8,226 nt of DNA. Origin: an uncultured Bacteroidota bacterium (GTDB lineage: Bacteria > Bacteroidota > Bacteroidia > Chitinophagales > Chitinophagaceae). Shown piece by piece: positions 1-6,423 of this stretch (its first letter is position 1; each line of letters starts with the position of its first letter). Both the position numbers and the translations under genes were made by a program. A model generated the notes under the pieces. It was given only the letters and a program-made list of their open reading frames with translations, was not told the origin of the DNA and ran no database searches. The stretch spans positions 1 through 8,226 of the forward strand of contig CAIWHI010000130.1 of NCBI GenBank assembly GCA_903912435.1. The letters are read 5' to 3'.

Positions 1-899
1 AAGAACCAGAACAAGTGCTGATAAAGGATAGCAGAACCACCGATGTGTGGAAGAGCCTTACCACCGATAAAAATTTCAGAGAGGTAGAAGCTGGTACCGA
101 AGTTACGGTCGAATATCAACAGAACGAAACCAGAGAACAATACAGGGAATGACAATACGCCAAGCACAGCAGTAAAGAACAGAGCCCAGATAGTTAATGG
201 TAAACGAGTCATGGTCATACCCTTAGTACGCATATTCAGTACAGTAGAGATATAGTTAAGACCACCTAATAATGAAGATACAACGAATGTAGCCATACTT
301 AACAACCACAAATCCATACCAACACCAGAACCTAAAGAAGCTTCTTTAAGGGCACTTAACGGAGGGTAAGTTGTCCATCCACCACTAGCAGGACCAGTTT
401 CAACAAACAATGAAACAAACATCAAAATACTAGCGAGGAAGAAGAACCAATAAGACAACATATTCATGAATGGAGACGCCATATCACGAGCACCAATCTG
501 TAGAGGTATCAGCAGGTTAGCAAAGGTTCCGCTCAATCCGGCGGTTAATACAAAGAACACAAGAATGGTTCCGTGCATTGTAACTAGCGCATAATAGAAC
601 TCAGGAGATAACTTACCACCTTTAGCCCATTCACCTAACACTTTCTCCATAATAGGAAAGGTACTATCAGGAAAACCCAATTGTAAGCGGAAAAACACTG
701 ACATCAGTGCACCAATCATGGCCCAGATGATACCAGTGATCAAAAACTGCTTACCAATGATTTTGTGATCCTGGCTGAAAATATATTTCCAGATAAAATG
801 CTGCTCATGATGGTCGTGCCCGTGGTCATCGTGATGGCCGGCAGACTCAGCAGCATGTGATACGTTTGATCCCTGAAGTATGATATGTTCGTTACTCAT
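1..899 (-). CDS. coxA: Cytochrome c oxidase subunit I (haem-copper oxidase, A-type), 3' part missing
   Basis: Catalytic subunit that reduces O2 to water and pumps protons in the cytoplasmic membrane. The ATG is at 897-899 and the frame stays open to the window edge, giving 299 N-terminal residues of a protein usually above 550. His109 in VTMHGTILVFF matches the first low-spin haem a ligand. Asp139 and Asn146 in GARDMASPFMN sit 30 and 37 residues later, as in proton-pumping A-type oxidases, and so mark the D-channel entry. The fragment ends at QHLFWF, so the CuB-ligand motif GHPEVY lies just outside the window. About five membrane helices are visible (roughly 49-70, 105-132, 148-168, 196-220 and 238-262). 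Residues 15-34 form a His/Asp-rich N-terminal extension. It lies 51 bp after coxB. Identity is secure; the subtype rests on the visible half only. Confidence 0.96.
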   Translation of the reverse strand, partial: MSNEHIILQGSNVSHAAESAGHHDDHGHDHHEQHFIWKYIFSQDHKIIGKQFLITGIIWAMIGALMSVFFRLQLGFPDSTFPIMEKVLGEWAKGGKLSPEFYYALVTMHGTILVFFVLTAGLSGTFANLLIPLQIGARDMASPFMNMLSYWFFFLASILMFVSLFVETGPASGGWTTYPPLSALKEASLGSGVGMDLWLLSMATFVVSSLLGGLNYISTVLNMRTKGMTMTRLPLTIWALFFTAVLGVLSFPVLFSGFVLLIFDRNFGTSFYLSEIFIGGKALPHIGGSAILYQHLFWF

Positions 900-950
900 T
901 TTAAAACTCTTTTTGGCTAGATTCAGATTAGTTGTATGATAATTAGCCGG

Positions 951-2006
951 TTATTTCATTGTTACCGCTTTAACAGTGTCCTTTTTAGGTTCCTCAGTGG
1001 TACCTGCTGCTGGTTTAGCATCAGAAGGTGCACTATGGTTCATTGCATAATATGATTGCTGGCTTGTCATCCATTTATCATAATCAGCCTGAGATTGAAC
1101 AATAATAGTTCCCCTCATTGCATAGTGTCCTTTACCACATAACTGGTCGCAGGCTATCTCATATACGAAGTCAGGATTCTTGGTAATCAACTTCATCGAA
1201 TCGGTTGTAATGGTAGGAGTGAAACACATTGTAGTGGTAATACCAGGCACAGCATCCATTTTCATACGGAAGTGAGGTAAACCAACATCATGAATAACAT
1301 CACGTGAACAGATAAGCAATTTTACAGGCTTATTTACTACAACATGCAATTCGCCACTTTGAGAAATGATGTCATCCATATTATGTGGATCAGACCAATC
1401 CATACCAAGGATATTGGTAGCATCGTTAATAGAGCGGAAATCGCGTTTACCCAATTCATTGTCTTTACCTGGGTATCTAACAATCCAGTTGAATTGCTTA
1501 CCTACCACTTCTACTATTGTAGCATCAGGAGGAGCAGGGGCAGTAACATCATACCAGTTACGAAGACCAATCGCCACCAGAATAGCCATAGCAATAGCAG
1601 GGATAGTAGTCCATATTAATTCCAGTTTATTACTGTGTGCAAAGAAAAAAGATGGACGATTTTCAGAGGCACGGTATTTATAGCAGAACCAAAACAAAAC
1701 GGCCTGTGTGGCAAAAAACACAATACCTGTTACGCAAATAGTGTAGAAGAACATATTGTCATAATTCACTCCTGTGCGACAAGCTGCAACCGGAAGCATA
1801 CGGTCTACAAATATGCTATGGCAAAACCATATACCCCACATACCTAAAGCAAAAACCACCAGCAGCAAAACTGCCATAATATTGTTGGTTTGTGCTTTAA
1901 CCTTCTCACCTCCGCGCAACACTGCTGAGTGCTCGCTAGCCTTTCCAATCTGGTAGATAATGATAAATACCAGTATTATCAATGTTATTATTATAAATAC
2001 CGACAT
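951..2006 (-). CDS. coxB: Cytochrome c oxidase subunit II (CuA subunit)
   Basis: This 351-residue protein accepts electrons at a binuclear CuA centre on the periplasmic side and passes them to subunit I. CuA ligands are visible in the C-terminal cupredoxin domain: His239 in DVIHDVGLPHF, then Cys286, Cys290, His294 and Met297 in CDQLCGKGHYAM. The usual Glu between the cysteines is Gln288. Trp174 in QFNW fits the aromatic electron-entry region. Four hydrophobic segments (about 2-20, 43-62, 86-108 and 131-149) precede the domain, two more than the classical subunit II. About 30 extra residues (around 182-212) lie between the QFNW strand and the CuA fold. There is no CXXCH, so no cytochrome c domain is fused. 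The C-terminal tail after about 325 is Ala/Pro/Lys/Thr-rich and probably disordered. It starts 84 bp after actF; no Shine-Dalgarno is visible before the ATG. Confidence 0.97.
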   Translation of the reverse strand: MSVFIIITLIILVFIIIYQIGKASEHSAVLRGGEKVKAQTNNIMAVLLLVVFALGMWGIWFCHSIFVDRMLPVAACRTGVNYDNMFFYTICVTGIVFFATQAVLFWFCYKYRASENRPSFFFAHSNKLELIWTTIPAIAMAILVAIGLRNWYDVTAPAPPDATIVEVVGKQFNWIVRYPGKDNELGKRDFRSINDATNILGMDWSDPHNMDDIISQSGELHVVVNKPVKLLICSRDVIHDVGLPHFRMKMDAVPGITTTMCFTPTITTDSMKLITKNPDFVYEIACDQLCGKGHYAMRGTIIVQSQADYDKWMTSQQSYYAMNHSAPSDAKPAAGTTEEPKKDTVKAVTMK

Positions 2007-2090
2007 AGTCGCTCAGCTTATATTTACTTGTTAAAATTTAATCTTTAATGTTGTGTACTAATATTTGTGCTTATGGGCACTAATCGAAAA

Positions 2091-3317
2091 CTATGGACTT
2101 ACATGTATTACAGCTTCCTTAAGCATAATATTGTTTGTAGGAACCAAATTTGATTTAGTCAATGTGCGTGATACTGACATAATTAAGATACCTGCAAAGC
2201 CCATAAATATTCCGATTTCGTACCAGTTAATGTGCCAGTTTTCACCTAATGGACCAGGCATAATCATCTGGAAATAATCTAACCAATGACCGAATATAAT
2301 AATCATTGCCATAAAAGTAACAGTGAAGTAGTTACGTTTTGCAGGACGTGACATCAAAATCAAAATCGGCATACAGAAGTTGATAATAAAGTTAGCATAG
2401 AAAATTACGCTGTATGGTCCTTGCTGACGCAATTTGAAATATACTGTTTCATCAGGCTGATTGGAATACCATATCAACATGTACTGTGAGAACCATAGGT
2501 AAGTCCAAAATACGCTAATAGCAAACATAAACTTACCTAAGTCATGAATATGCTCCTTATTTACCAATTCAAGATTACCTTGATTCTTAAGATAGATAAC
2601 CCATAACATAATTAGAGAGAAACCACTAACTAATGCACTTGCGAAAGTATACCAGCTAAACAAAGTAGAATACCAATGAGCCTGAATACTCATAATCCAA
2701 TACCAAGGGGCAGTACTCATTTGAGAAAGAGCGTATACAAATAAGAATACACCTGACATACGGAAGATTTTCCAATAAATCTTAGTGTCATTTTTTGGTG
2801 CACTTTCCTGAGCAATTGATTGAGCCCTGAAATAACGGCCAAAATAAGACCATAAGCCAAGGAACACAACTGTAAAGCCTACAAACATCGCAGGATTCAA
2901 GAAAGGTTTTTTACCCAAAAGGACCTTATCATCACCAGGAGTAACCCATGGAAAAATACTATTTAGGTGATGTGAATTCCTGAAACCAAATACTATACAG
3001 AACAGTATTACAGCAAGGATGGTGGCAAAAATCCAAACATTGGCGCCAATAGCCTCAGGAACACGCTTATAGGCTATAAGCCATGAACCCTGTGCCAGGG
3101 ATACAGCAGCCTGCAGGAAAATGCTGACAGTAGTAATCAGTGTAAAAAATACGGCGTCGTGAAGCAGGACAGCCCAGAACCTGGCTTTGTCCGCATCATT
3201 GGAATGCTGGCCCATTAGCAGACTTACAACACCCGCCACCAGCGTGAGCACGCCAACAGCAATCAGTGCCATGCTCGTATTTTTTAAGCGTCCGGGTATC
3301 TCAAAACGGTCATTCAT
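2091..3317 (-). CDS. actF: Alternative Complex III subunit ActF (NrfD/PsrC-like membrane protein)
   Basis: Membrane subunit of Alternative Complex III, paralogous to ActC and belonging to the NrfD/PsrC-like family. It is thought to contribute to proton translocation rather than to bind cofactors. I start it at the ATG at 3315-3317, giving 408 residues; an in-frame TTG three codons upstream (3326) is possible but less likely. About ten hydrophobic helices can be drawn (roughly 17-36, 49-72, 93-113, 143-163, 188-208, 221-243, 262-283, 305-323, 332-352 and 366-384). The stretch from about 256 to 285, with HDLGKFMFAISVFWTYLWFS, resembles the family. The loop at about 114-142 carries His116-His117. 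There is no Cys-rich or haem motif. It lies between actE and coxB, as is usual where Alternative Complex III and its oxidase are encoded together. Confidence 0.94.
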   Translation of the reverse strand: MNDRFEIPGRLKNTSMALIAVGVLTLVAGVVSLLMGQHSNDADKARFWAVLLHDAVFFTLITTVSIFLQAAVSLAQGSWLIAYKRVPEAIGANVWIFATILAVILFCIVFGFRNSHHLNSIFPWVTPGDDKVLLGKKPFLNPAMFVGFTVVFLGLWSYFGRYFRAQSIAQESAPKNDTKIYWKIFRMSGVFLFVYALSQMSTAPWYWIMSIQAHWYSTLFSWYTFASALVSGFSLIMLWVIYLKNQGNLELVNKEHIHDLGKFMFAISVFWTYLWFSQYMLIWYSNQPDETVYFKLRQQGPYSVIFYANFIINFCMPILILMSRPAKRNYFTVTFMAMIIIFGHWLDYFQMIMPGPLGENWHINWYEIGIFMGFAGILIMSVSRTLTKSNLVPTNNIMLKEAVIHVSP

Positions 3318-3336
3318 CTTATTCAACTTTTATTAA

Positions 3337-3346
3337 AAAACGTTTT
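3337..3346. other. 10-bp palindrome AAAACGTTTT upstream of actF
   Basis: Perfect 10-bp palindrome within the 72-bp actE-actF spacer, 19 bp upstream of the actF ATG. In A/T-rich spacer DNA this can arise by chance. A regulator site is possible but nothing else supports it. Confidence 0.25.
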
Positions 3347-3389
3347 AAACTTACAAATGATATTCTATTGCCACCAAACGGTTGCAATT

Positions 3390-4067
3390 CTATTTCTTTT
3401 TCTCGTCCTTCTTGTCTTTGCTATCAGCCATTGCTACAGCACCCTTTGTAGTATCAACAACTACAGGAGTAGCTTTACCACTTTCACCGAAAGTAAAAGC
3501 ATCACCACCATTAGCCGACTGATATTTCTTGATGTAAGCAAGAACCATCCAACGTTGTTTAACGTCGAGTTGGCTAGCGTAAGAGCCCATCATGTTTTTA
3601 CCATACTTAATAGCTGCATACATCTGGCCTACAGGCATGTGAAGATATTTGGCATCCTTGAAATTAGCCGGCATTGAAGCAAATTTACCACTTGCAAACA
3701 AAGGACCCTGCCCATCAAGATTAGAACCATGGCAGATACCGCAATAGATGTTAAACAACCTACCACCCTCTTTCAACTCATCAGCATTAAAACGCATTGA
3801 TGTAGTATAAGTTTTATAGGCAGTAGTATCACCTTCTTTCAGATGGTCGTATAAGTGACCGCGGGCAATAGCTCCTTCAACAGGTTTACGGCTTGTGAGA
3901 CTGTCAGAAAAATTCGGATTGGATGTATAAGCATCATAAGCAACCGAGTAAGTCATGTCAGGTGCGTAAATGTGACCCGGAGTACGACGCATATTACCTG
4001 AGTCGCAAGACGCCAGGCCCAGCGTTAATCCCAGGCTTACTACTACTATGCTTTTAATCTTGTTCAT
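3390..4067 (-). CDS. actE: Alternative Complex III subunit ActE, monohaem cytochrome c lipoprotein
   Basis: Membrane-anchored periplasmic monohaem cytochrome c that relays electrons from the Alternative Complex III core, most likely toward CuA of the neighbouring oxidase. The best start is the ATG at 4065-4067, giving 225 residues, because it begins a lipoprotein signal peptide: MNKIK, a hydrophobic stretch, then lipobox LASC with Cys21 as the lipidated residue. A longer in-frame start at 4148 would add 27 residues ahead of the signal and is unlikely. Haem c binds at Cys109, Cys112 and His113 (YCGICHG). The likely distal ligand is Met160 or Met159 in GKNMMGSYASQL. Asp22 follows the lipidated Cys, which in E. 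coli would favour inner-membrane retention; whether that rule holds here is unknown. The tail from about 215 is Lys/Asp-rich (SKDKKDEKKK), probably disordered. Confidence 0.95.
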   Translation of the reverse strand: MNKIKSIVVVSLGLTLGLASCDSGNMRRTPGHIYAPDMTYSVAYDAYTSNPNFSDSLTSRKPVEGAIARGHLYDHLKEGDTTAYKTYTTSMRFNADELKEGGRLFNIYCGICHGSNLDGQGPLFASGKFASMPANFKDAKYLHMPVGQMYAAIKYGKNMMGSYASQLDVKQRWMVLAYIKKYQSANGGDAFTFGESGKATPVVVDTTKGAVAMADSKDKKDEKKK

Positions 4068-4070
4068 ATT

Positions 4071-4105
4071 CAAAGTAAAAAGTAAAAATTCAAAAGTCAA
4101 AACAA
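4071..4105. repeat. Degenerate A-rich tandem heptamer repeat upstream of actE
   Basis: Five imperfect tandem heptamers on the + strand: CAAAGTA, AAAAGTA, AAAATTC, AAAAGTC and AAAACAA, consensus about AAAAGTM. The array ends 3 bp before the actE ATG on the minus strand, where it reads as T-rich units such as TTTTGAC. It could be a simple-sequence leader that keeps the start codon unstructured, or part of a promoter. No exact Bacteroidota -7 motif (TAnnTTTG) was found in it. Confidence 0.6.
4084..4095. repeat. 12-bp A-rich element, copy upstream of actE
   Basis: AAAAATTCAAAA on the + strand (TTTTGAATTTTT as transcribed). An identical copy lies at 4760-4771. This copy ends 16 bp from the actE ATG. 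It lies within the heptamer array, so base composition may explain it. Confidence 0.5.
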
Positions 4106-4161
4106 ATTTGTATTTAGGTCTTTCTATTAATGATAACAGAATCCTCAATCAAACAAGTAAA

Positions 4162-4740
4162 CTATCCTGCAGCCAGTTCGTATGGTTCTTTTTTATCCCA
4201 ACGGCCATACCACCATCCTGCTTCTGCTGTCTGAACCGAAGTTTCTTTAGCACCTGTACTTTGCAGGAACTTAATTACTTCTTCTTCTTTCATATGCTTG
4301 GTGATTTCGATAACCATCACAAACATATCATCACTCTGCCTTGGGTGGAAAACGTGTTTCTTAACACCTGGCATAATTTGATTCAAATAGCAAAATGTCA
4401 AAGTCATACCTACGGCTGCAAACAATACTGTCAACTCGAAGGTAATTGGAATCCATGCCGGTAAGGCAAAGTGTGGTTTACCACCATATACTATTGGCCA
4501 ATCAGAAGTATAAATCCAGGAAATAAAACCTACTGCTGTTGAAGTACCACACAAGCCATATATAAAGCCTGCGATGTGAAGGTCAGTAACTTTTAATCCC
4601 ATTGCTTCATCAAGACCGTGAACCGCAAATGGAGTAAAGATATCGTGTATCTTATACCCGCTACTGCGCACTTTCTTGACAGCAGGAAATAAAACTGCCT
4701 CATCATCAAAAGCCGCAACTGCAAATTTTTTTATAGCCAT
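4162..4740 (-). CDS. actD: Alternative Complex III subunit ActD (DUF3341 family)
   Basis: Small membrane subunit of Alternative Complex III, 192 residues, without visible cofactor motifs; its role is probably structural. The N-terminal soluble part (about 1-50) contains FTPFAVHGLDEAMGL, characteristic of DUF3341 proteins. Two hydrophobic segments follow at about 55-77 and 95-118, separated by a loop with YGGKPHFALPAWIP. The C-terminal soluble part (about 125-192) includes HPRQSDDMF and a mixed-charge region. The start is the ATG at 4738-4740, preceded by an A/T-rich leader with no Shine-Dalgarno. It sits between actC and actE, its usual place in act operons. Identification rests on recognised family motifs and on context. 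Confidence 0.93.
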   Translation of the reverse strand: MAIKKFAVAAFDDEAVLFPAVKKVRSSGYKIHDIFTPFAVHGLDEAMGLKVTDLHIAGFIYGLCGTSTAVGFISWIYTSDWPIVYGGKPHFALPAWIPITFELTVLFAAVGMTLTFCYLNQIMPGVKKHVFHPRQSDDMFVMVIEITKHMKEEEVIKFLQSTGAKETSVQTAEAGWWYGRWDKKEPYELAAG

Positions 4741-4759
4741 TTTTTACAAATTCAATATC

Positions 4760-4771
4760 AAAAATTCAAAA
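4760..4771. repeat. 12-bp A-rich element, copy upstream of actD
   Basis: Identical to 4084-4095 and placed 19 bp from the actD ATG, a similar distance to the actE copy. It overlaps AATTCAA repeated at 4749-4755 and 4763-4769, which are 14 bp (two heptads) apart. A role in translation or promotion is inference only. Confidence 0.5.
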
Positions 4772-4818
4772 ACCAGATAAATATTCAATCCTGATTATCC
4801 AATACTCTTAATTCATTA

Positions 4819-6288
4819 TTAGTGGTGAGCCACTACTTCATCATGATGCTCTTCTTCGTGATGTGCATGCTGAGATTGGATAAATTCACTCTCATCCATA
4901 TCTTCAATAGCCTGCATATCCCTCTTGTAATTATCACCAGATGTTTTCAGTACGAACTTGATTTCAGCTACTGCTATTACAGGGAAGTATTTAGCAAATA
5001 AGAAATAGCATGTAAAGAACAAACCGAAAGTACCTAAATAGAAACCAACCTCAGGCCATGTAGGGCTATAATATGCCCAGCTTCCTGGAATCCAATCGCG
5101 ATAAGTAGAGGTAACGATGATTACGAAACGCTCGAACCACATACCGATGTTCACCACAATAGACATAAAGAAGGTGAAAGGTACATTACGACGAAGTTTC
5201 TTAACCCAGAACAACTGAGGAGATACCACGTTGCAAGTCATCATGGCCCAATAGCTCCACCAATATGGACCCATAATACGCCATTGGAAAGCTGCCATCT
5301 CGCCCCATGACTGAGAGTACCAGGAGATGAAAAGCTCTGTAAGGTAAGCAACACCTACTATTGAACCTGTAAGTACAATGATTTTGTTCATTGCCTCCAG
5401 GTGACCGATAGTAATATATTCTTCAAGGTGAAGAATCTTACGGGTTAATACCAACAAGGTGTTAACCATCGCAAAACCAGAGAATACTGCACCAGCAACG
5501 AAGTATGGAGGGAAGATGGTAGTGTGCCATCCTGGAATAACTGAGGTAGCGAAGTCAAAAGATACAATAGTGTGTACTGAAAGTACCAGTGGAGTAGACA
5601 AACCAGCCAAAACAAGTGAAAGAGCCTCATGCCTCTGCCAGTTTTTAGCAGAACCTGTCCAACCAAAAGATGCAACACCATATAATAGCTTGCGCAATTT
5701 GGTTTTAGCCCTGTCACGTATCAAAGAGAAGTCAGGAACAAGACCGCAATACCAGAATAAAAGAGAAACGGTAAAGTAAGTAGATATCGCGAATACGTCC
5801 CAAAGAAGTGGTGAATCGAAGTTAGGCCAAAGTGGACCACGGCTATTAGGTAAAGGTAATACCCAGAAACCATCCCATACACGACCCATGTGCCAAATAG
5901 GGAACTGTCCTGCACACATTACCGCGAAGATTGTCATGGCCTCAGCAGCGCGGTTCACACCGGTACGCCAGCCCTGACGGAAAAGTAACAAGATAGCAGA
6001 AATCAATGTACCAGCGTGACCGATACCAATCCACCATACGAAGTTGGTGATATCCCAACCCCAACCAACAGTACGGTTTACTCCCCATGTTCCTAATCCC
6101 CAATATACTGCCCAGCTAACGGAAAATAATCCATAGCATAGGAGGATAATGGAAAAGAAAAAACCCACATACCACATGCGACCCGGCTTGCGCTCAATAG
6201 GGCCTATAATATCTTCAGACACTTGATGATAAGTCTTATTACCATCTACCAGTGGCTCCCTTACAAACGATTCGTACTTAAGATGCAT
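4819..6288 (-). CDS. actC: Alternative Complex III subunit ActC (NrfD/PsrC-like, quinol side)
   Basis: Integral membrane subunit that, in characterised Alternative Complex III, forms the menaquinol-oxidation site next to the iron-sulfur chain of ActB. It has 489 residues starting at the ATG at 6286-6288. The N-terminal soluble part contains ISEDIIGPIERKPG-like sequence (here VSEDIIGPIERKPG), typical of ActC. About ten membrane helices are visible (roughly 41-66, 82-103, 115-135, 164-184, 221-245, 258-283, 303-323, 340-360, 371-393 and 416-436), matching the NrfD/PsrC family. His133 (IWHMGR) and Asp164 (LLWDVF) at membrane edges are candidates for the quinol-site polar residues; that assignment is my inference. 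The last 16 residues are His/Glu-rich (HAHHEEEHHDEVVAHH). It lies 135 bp after actB and 78 bp before actD. Confidence 0.96.
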   Translation of the reverse strand: MHLKYESFVREPLVDGNKTYHQVSEDIIGPIERKPGRMWYVGFFFSIILLCYGLFSVSWAVYWGLGTWGVNRTVGWGWDITNFVWWIGIGHAGTLISAILLLFRQGWRTGVNRAAEAMTIFAVMCAGQFPIWHMGRVWDGFWVLPLPNSRGPLWPNFDSPLLWDVFAISTYFTVSLLFWYCGLVPDFSLIRDRAKTKLRKLLYGVASFGWTGSAKNWQRHEALSLVLAGLSTPLVLSVHTIVSFDFATSVIPGWHTTIFPPYFVAGAVFSGFAMVNTLLVLTRKILHLEEYITIGHLEAMNKIIVLTGSIVGVAYLTELFISWYSQSWGEMAAFQWRIMGPYWWSYWAMMTCNVVSPQLFWVKKLRRNVPFTFFMSIVVNIGMWFERFVIIVTSTYRDWIPGSWAYYSPTWPEVGFYLGTFGLFFTCYFLFAKYFPVIAVAEIKFVLKTSGDNYKRDMQAIEDMDESEFIQSQHAHHEEEHHDEVVAHH

Positions 6289-6423
6289 AGCACGTAATTA
6301 GTATTTTTTAGTTGTGAAGGAACAACGACTATAATCATTGTCCCCCCAATTTCAATATATCAAAAAACCTTCAAAACTCTTATTCTTTATCTCCGGTACT
6401 TTTACCGTGATAACTGATACCTA
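6289..6423 (-). other. actB-actC spacer with two small inverted repeats
   Basis: This 135-bp spacer is the longest in the cluster. It holds a 5-bp stem CGGTA/TACCG with a 4-nt loop (6394-6407), 16 bp after the actB stop, and a 5-bp stem GTTGT/ACAAC with a 6-nt loop (6311-6326), 22 bp before actC. There is also a C6 run at 6342-6347 (G6 in the transcript). A T6 run in the transcript (6362-6367) is too far from the first stem to make a normal terminator. I see no ORF and no clear promoter. Confidence 0.4.

Noticed and set aside
915..948. Inverted repeat GGCTA/TAGCC between coxB and coxA as a terminator
   Set aside because: The 5-bp stem has a 24-nt loop and no following T-run in the transcript, and the cox genes are expected to be co-transcribed.
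1344..1956. Several plus-strand reading frames of 60-105 codons opposite coxB
   Set aside because: They lie entirely antisense to a strongly recognised gene, overlap each other in different frames and show no domain-like sequence.
2067..2080. GTGC/GCAC inverted repeat between actF and coxB
   Set aside because: A 4-bp stem with a 6-nt loop and no T-tract is within chance expectation.
3318..3326. TTG start of actF three codons upstream
   Set aside because: An ATG three codons later gives a normal N-terminus, and no Shine-Dalgarno favours the TTG.
4071..4105. Heptamer array as a CRISPR or attachment site
   Set aside because: Units are only 7 bp, with no spacers, no cas genes and no integrase nearby.
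4068..4148. Longer actE start at 4148
   Set aside because: It would place 27 residues before a standard lipoprotein signal peptide and run through the A-rich repeat. The ATG at 4067 gives a clean signal and lipobox.
5445..5915. Reading frames of 64-106 codons inside actC on both strands
   Set aside because: They are shadows of the actC reading frame, with no start signals or recognisable motifs.
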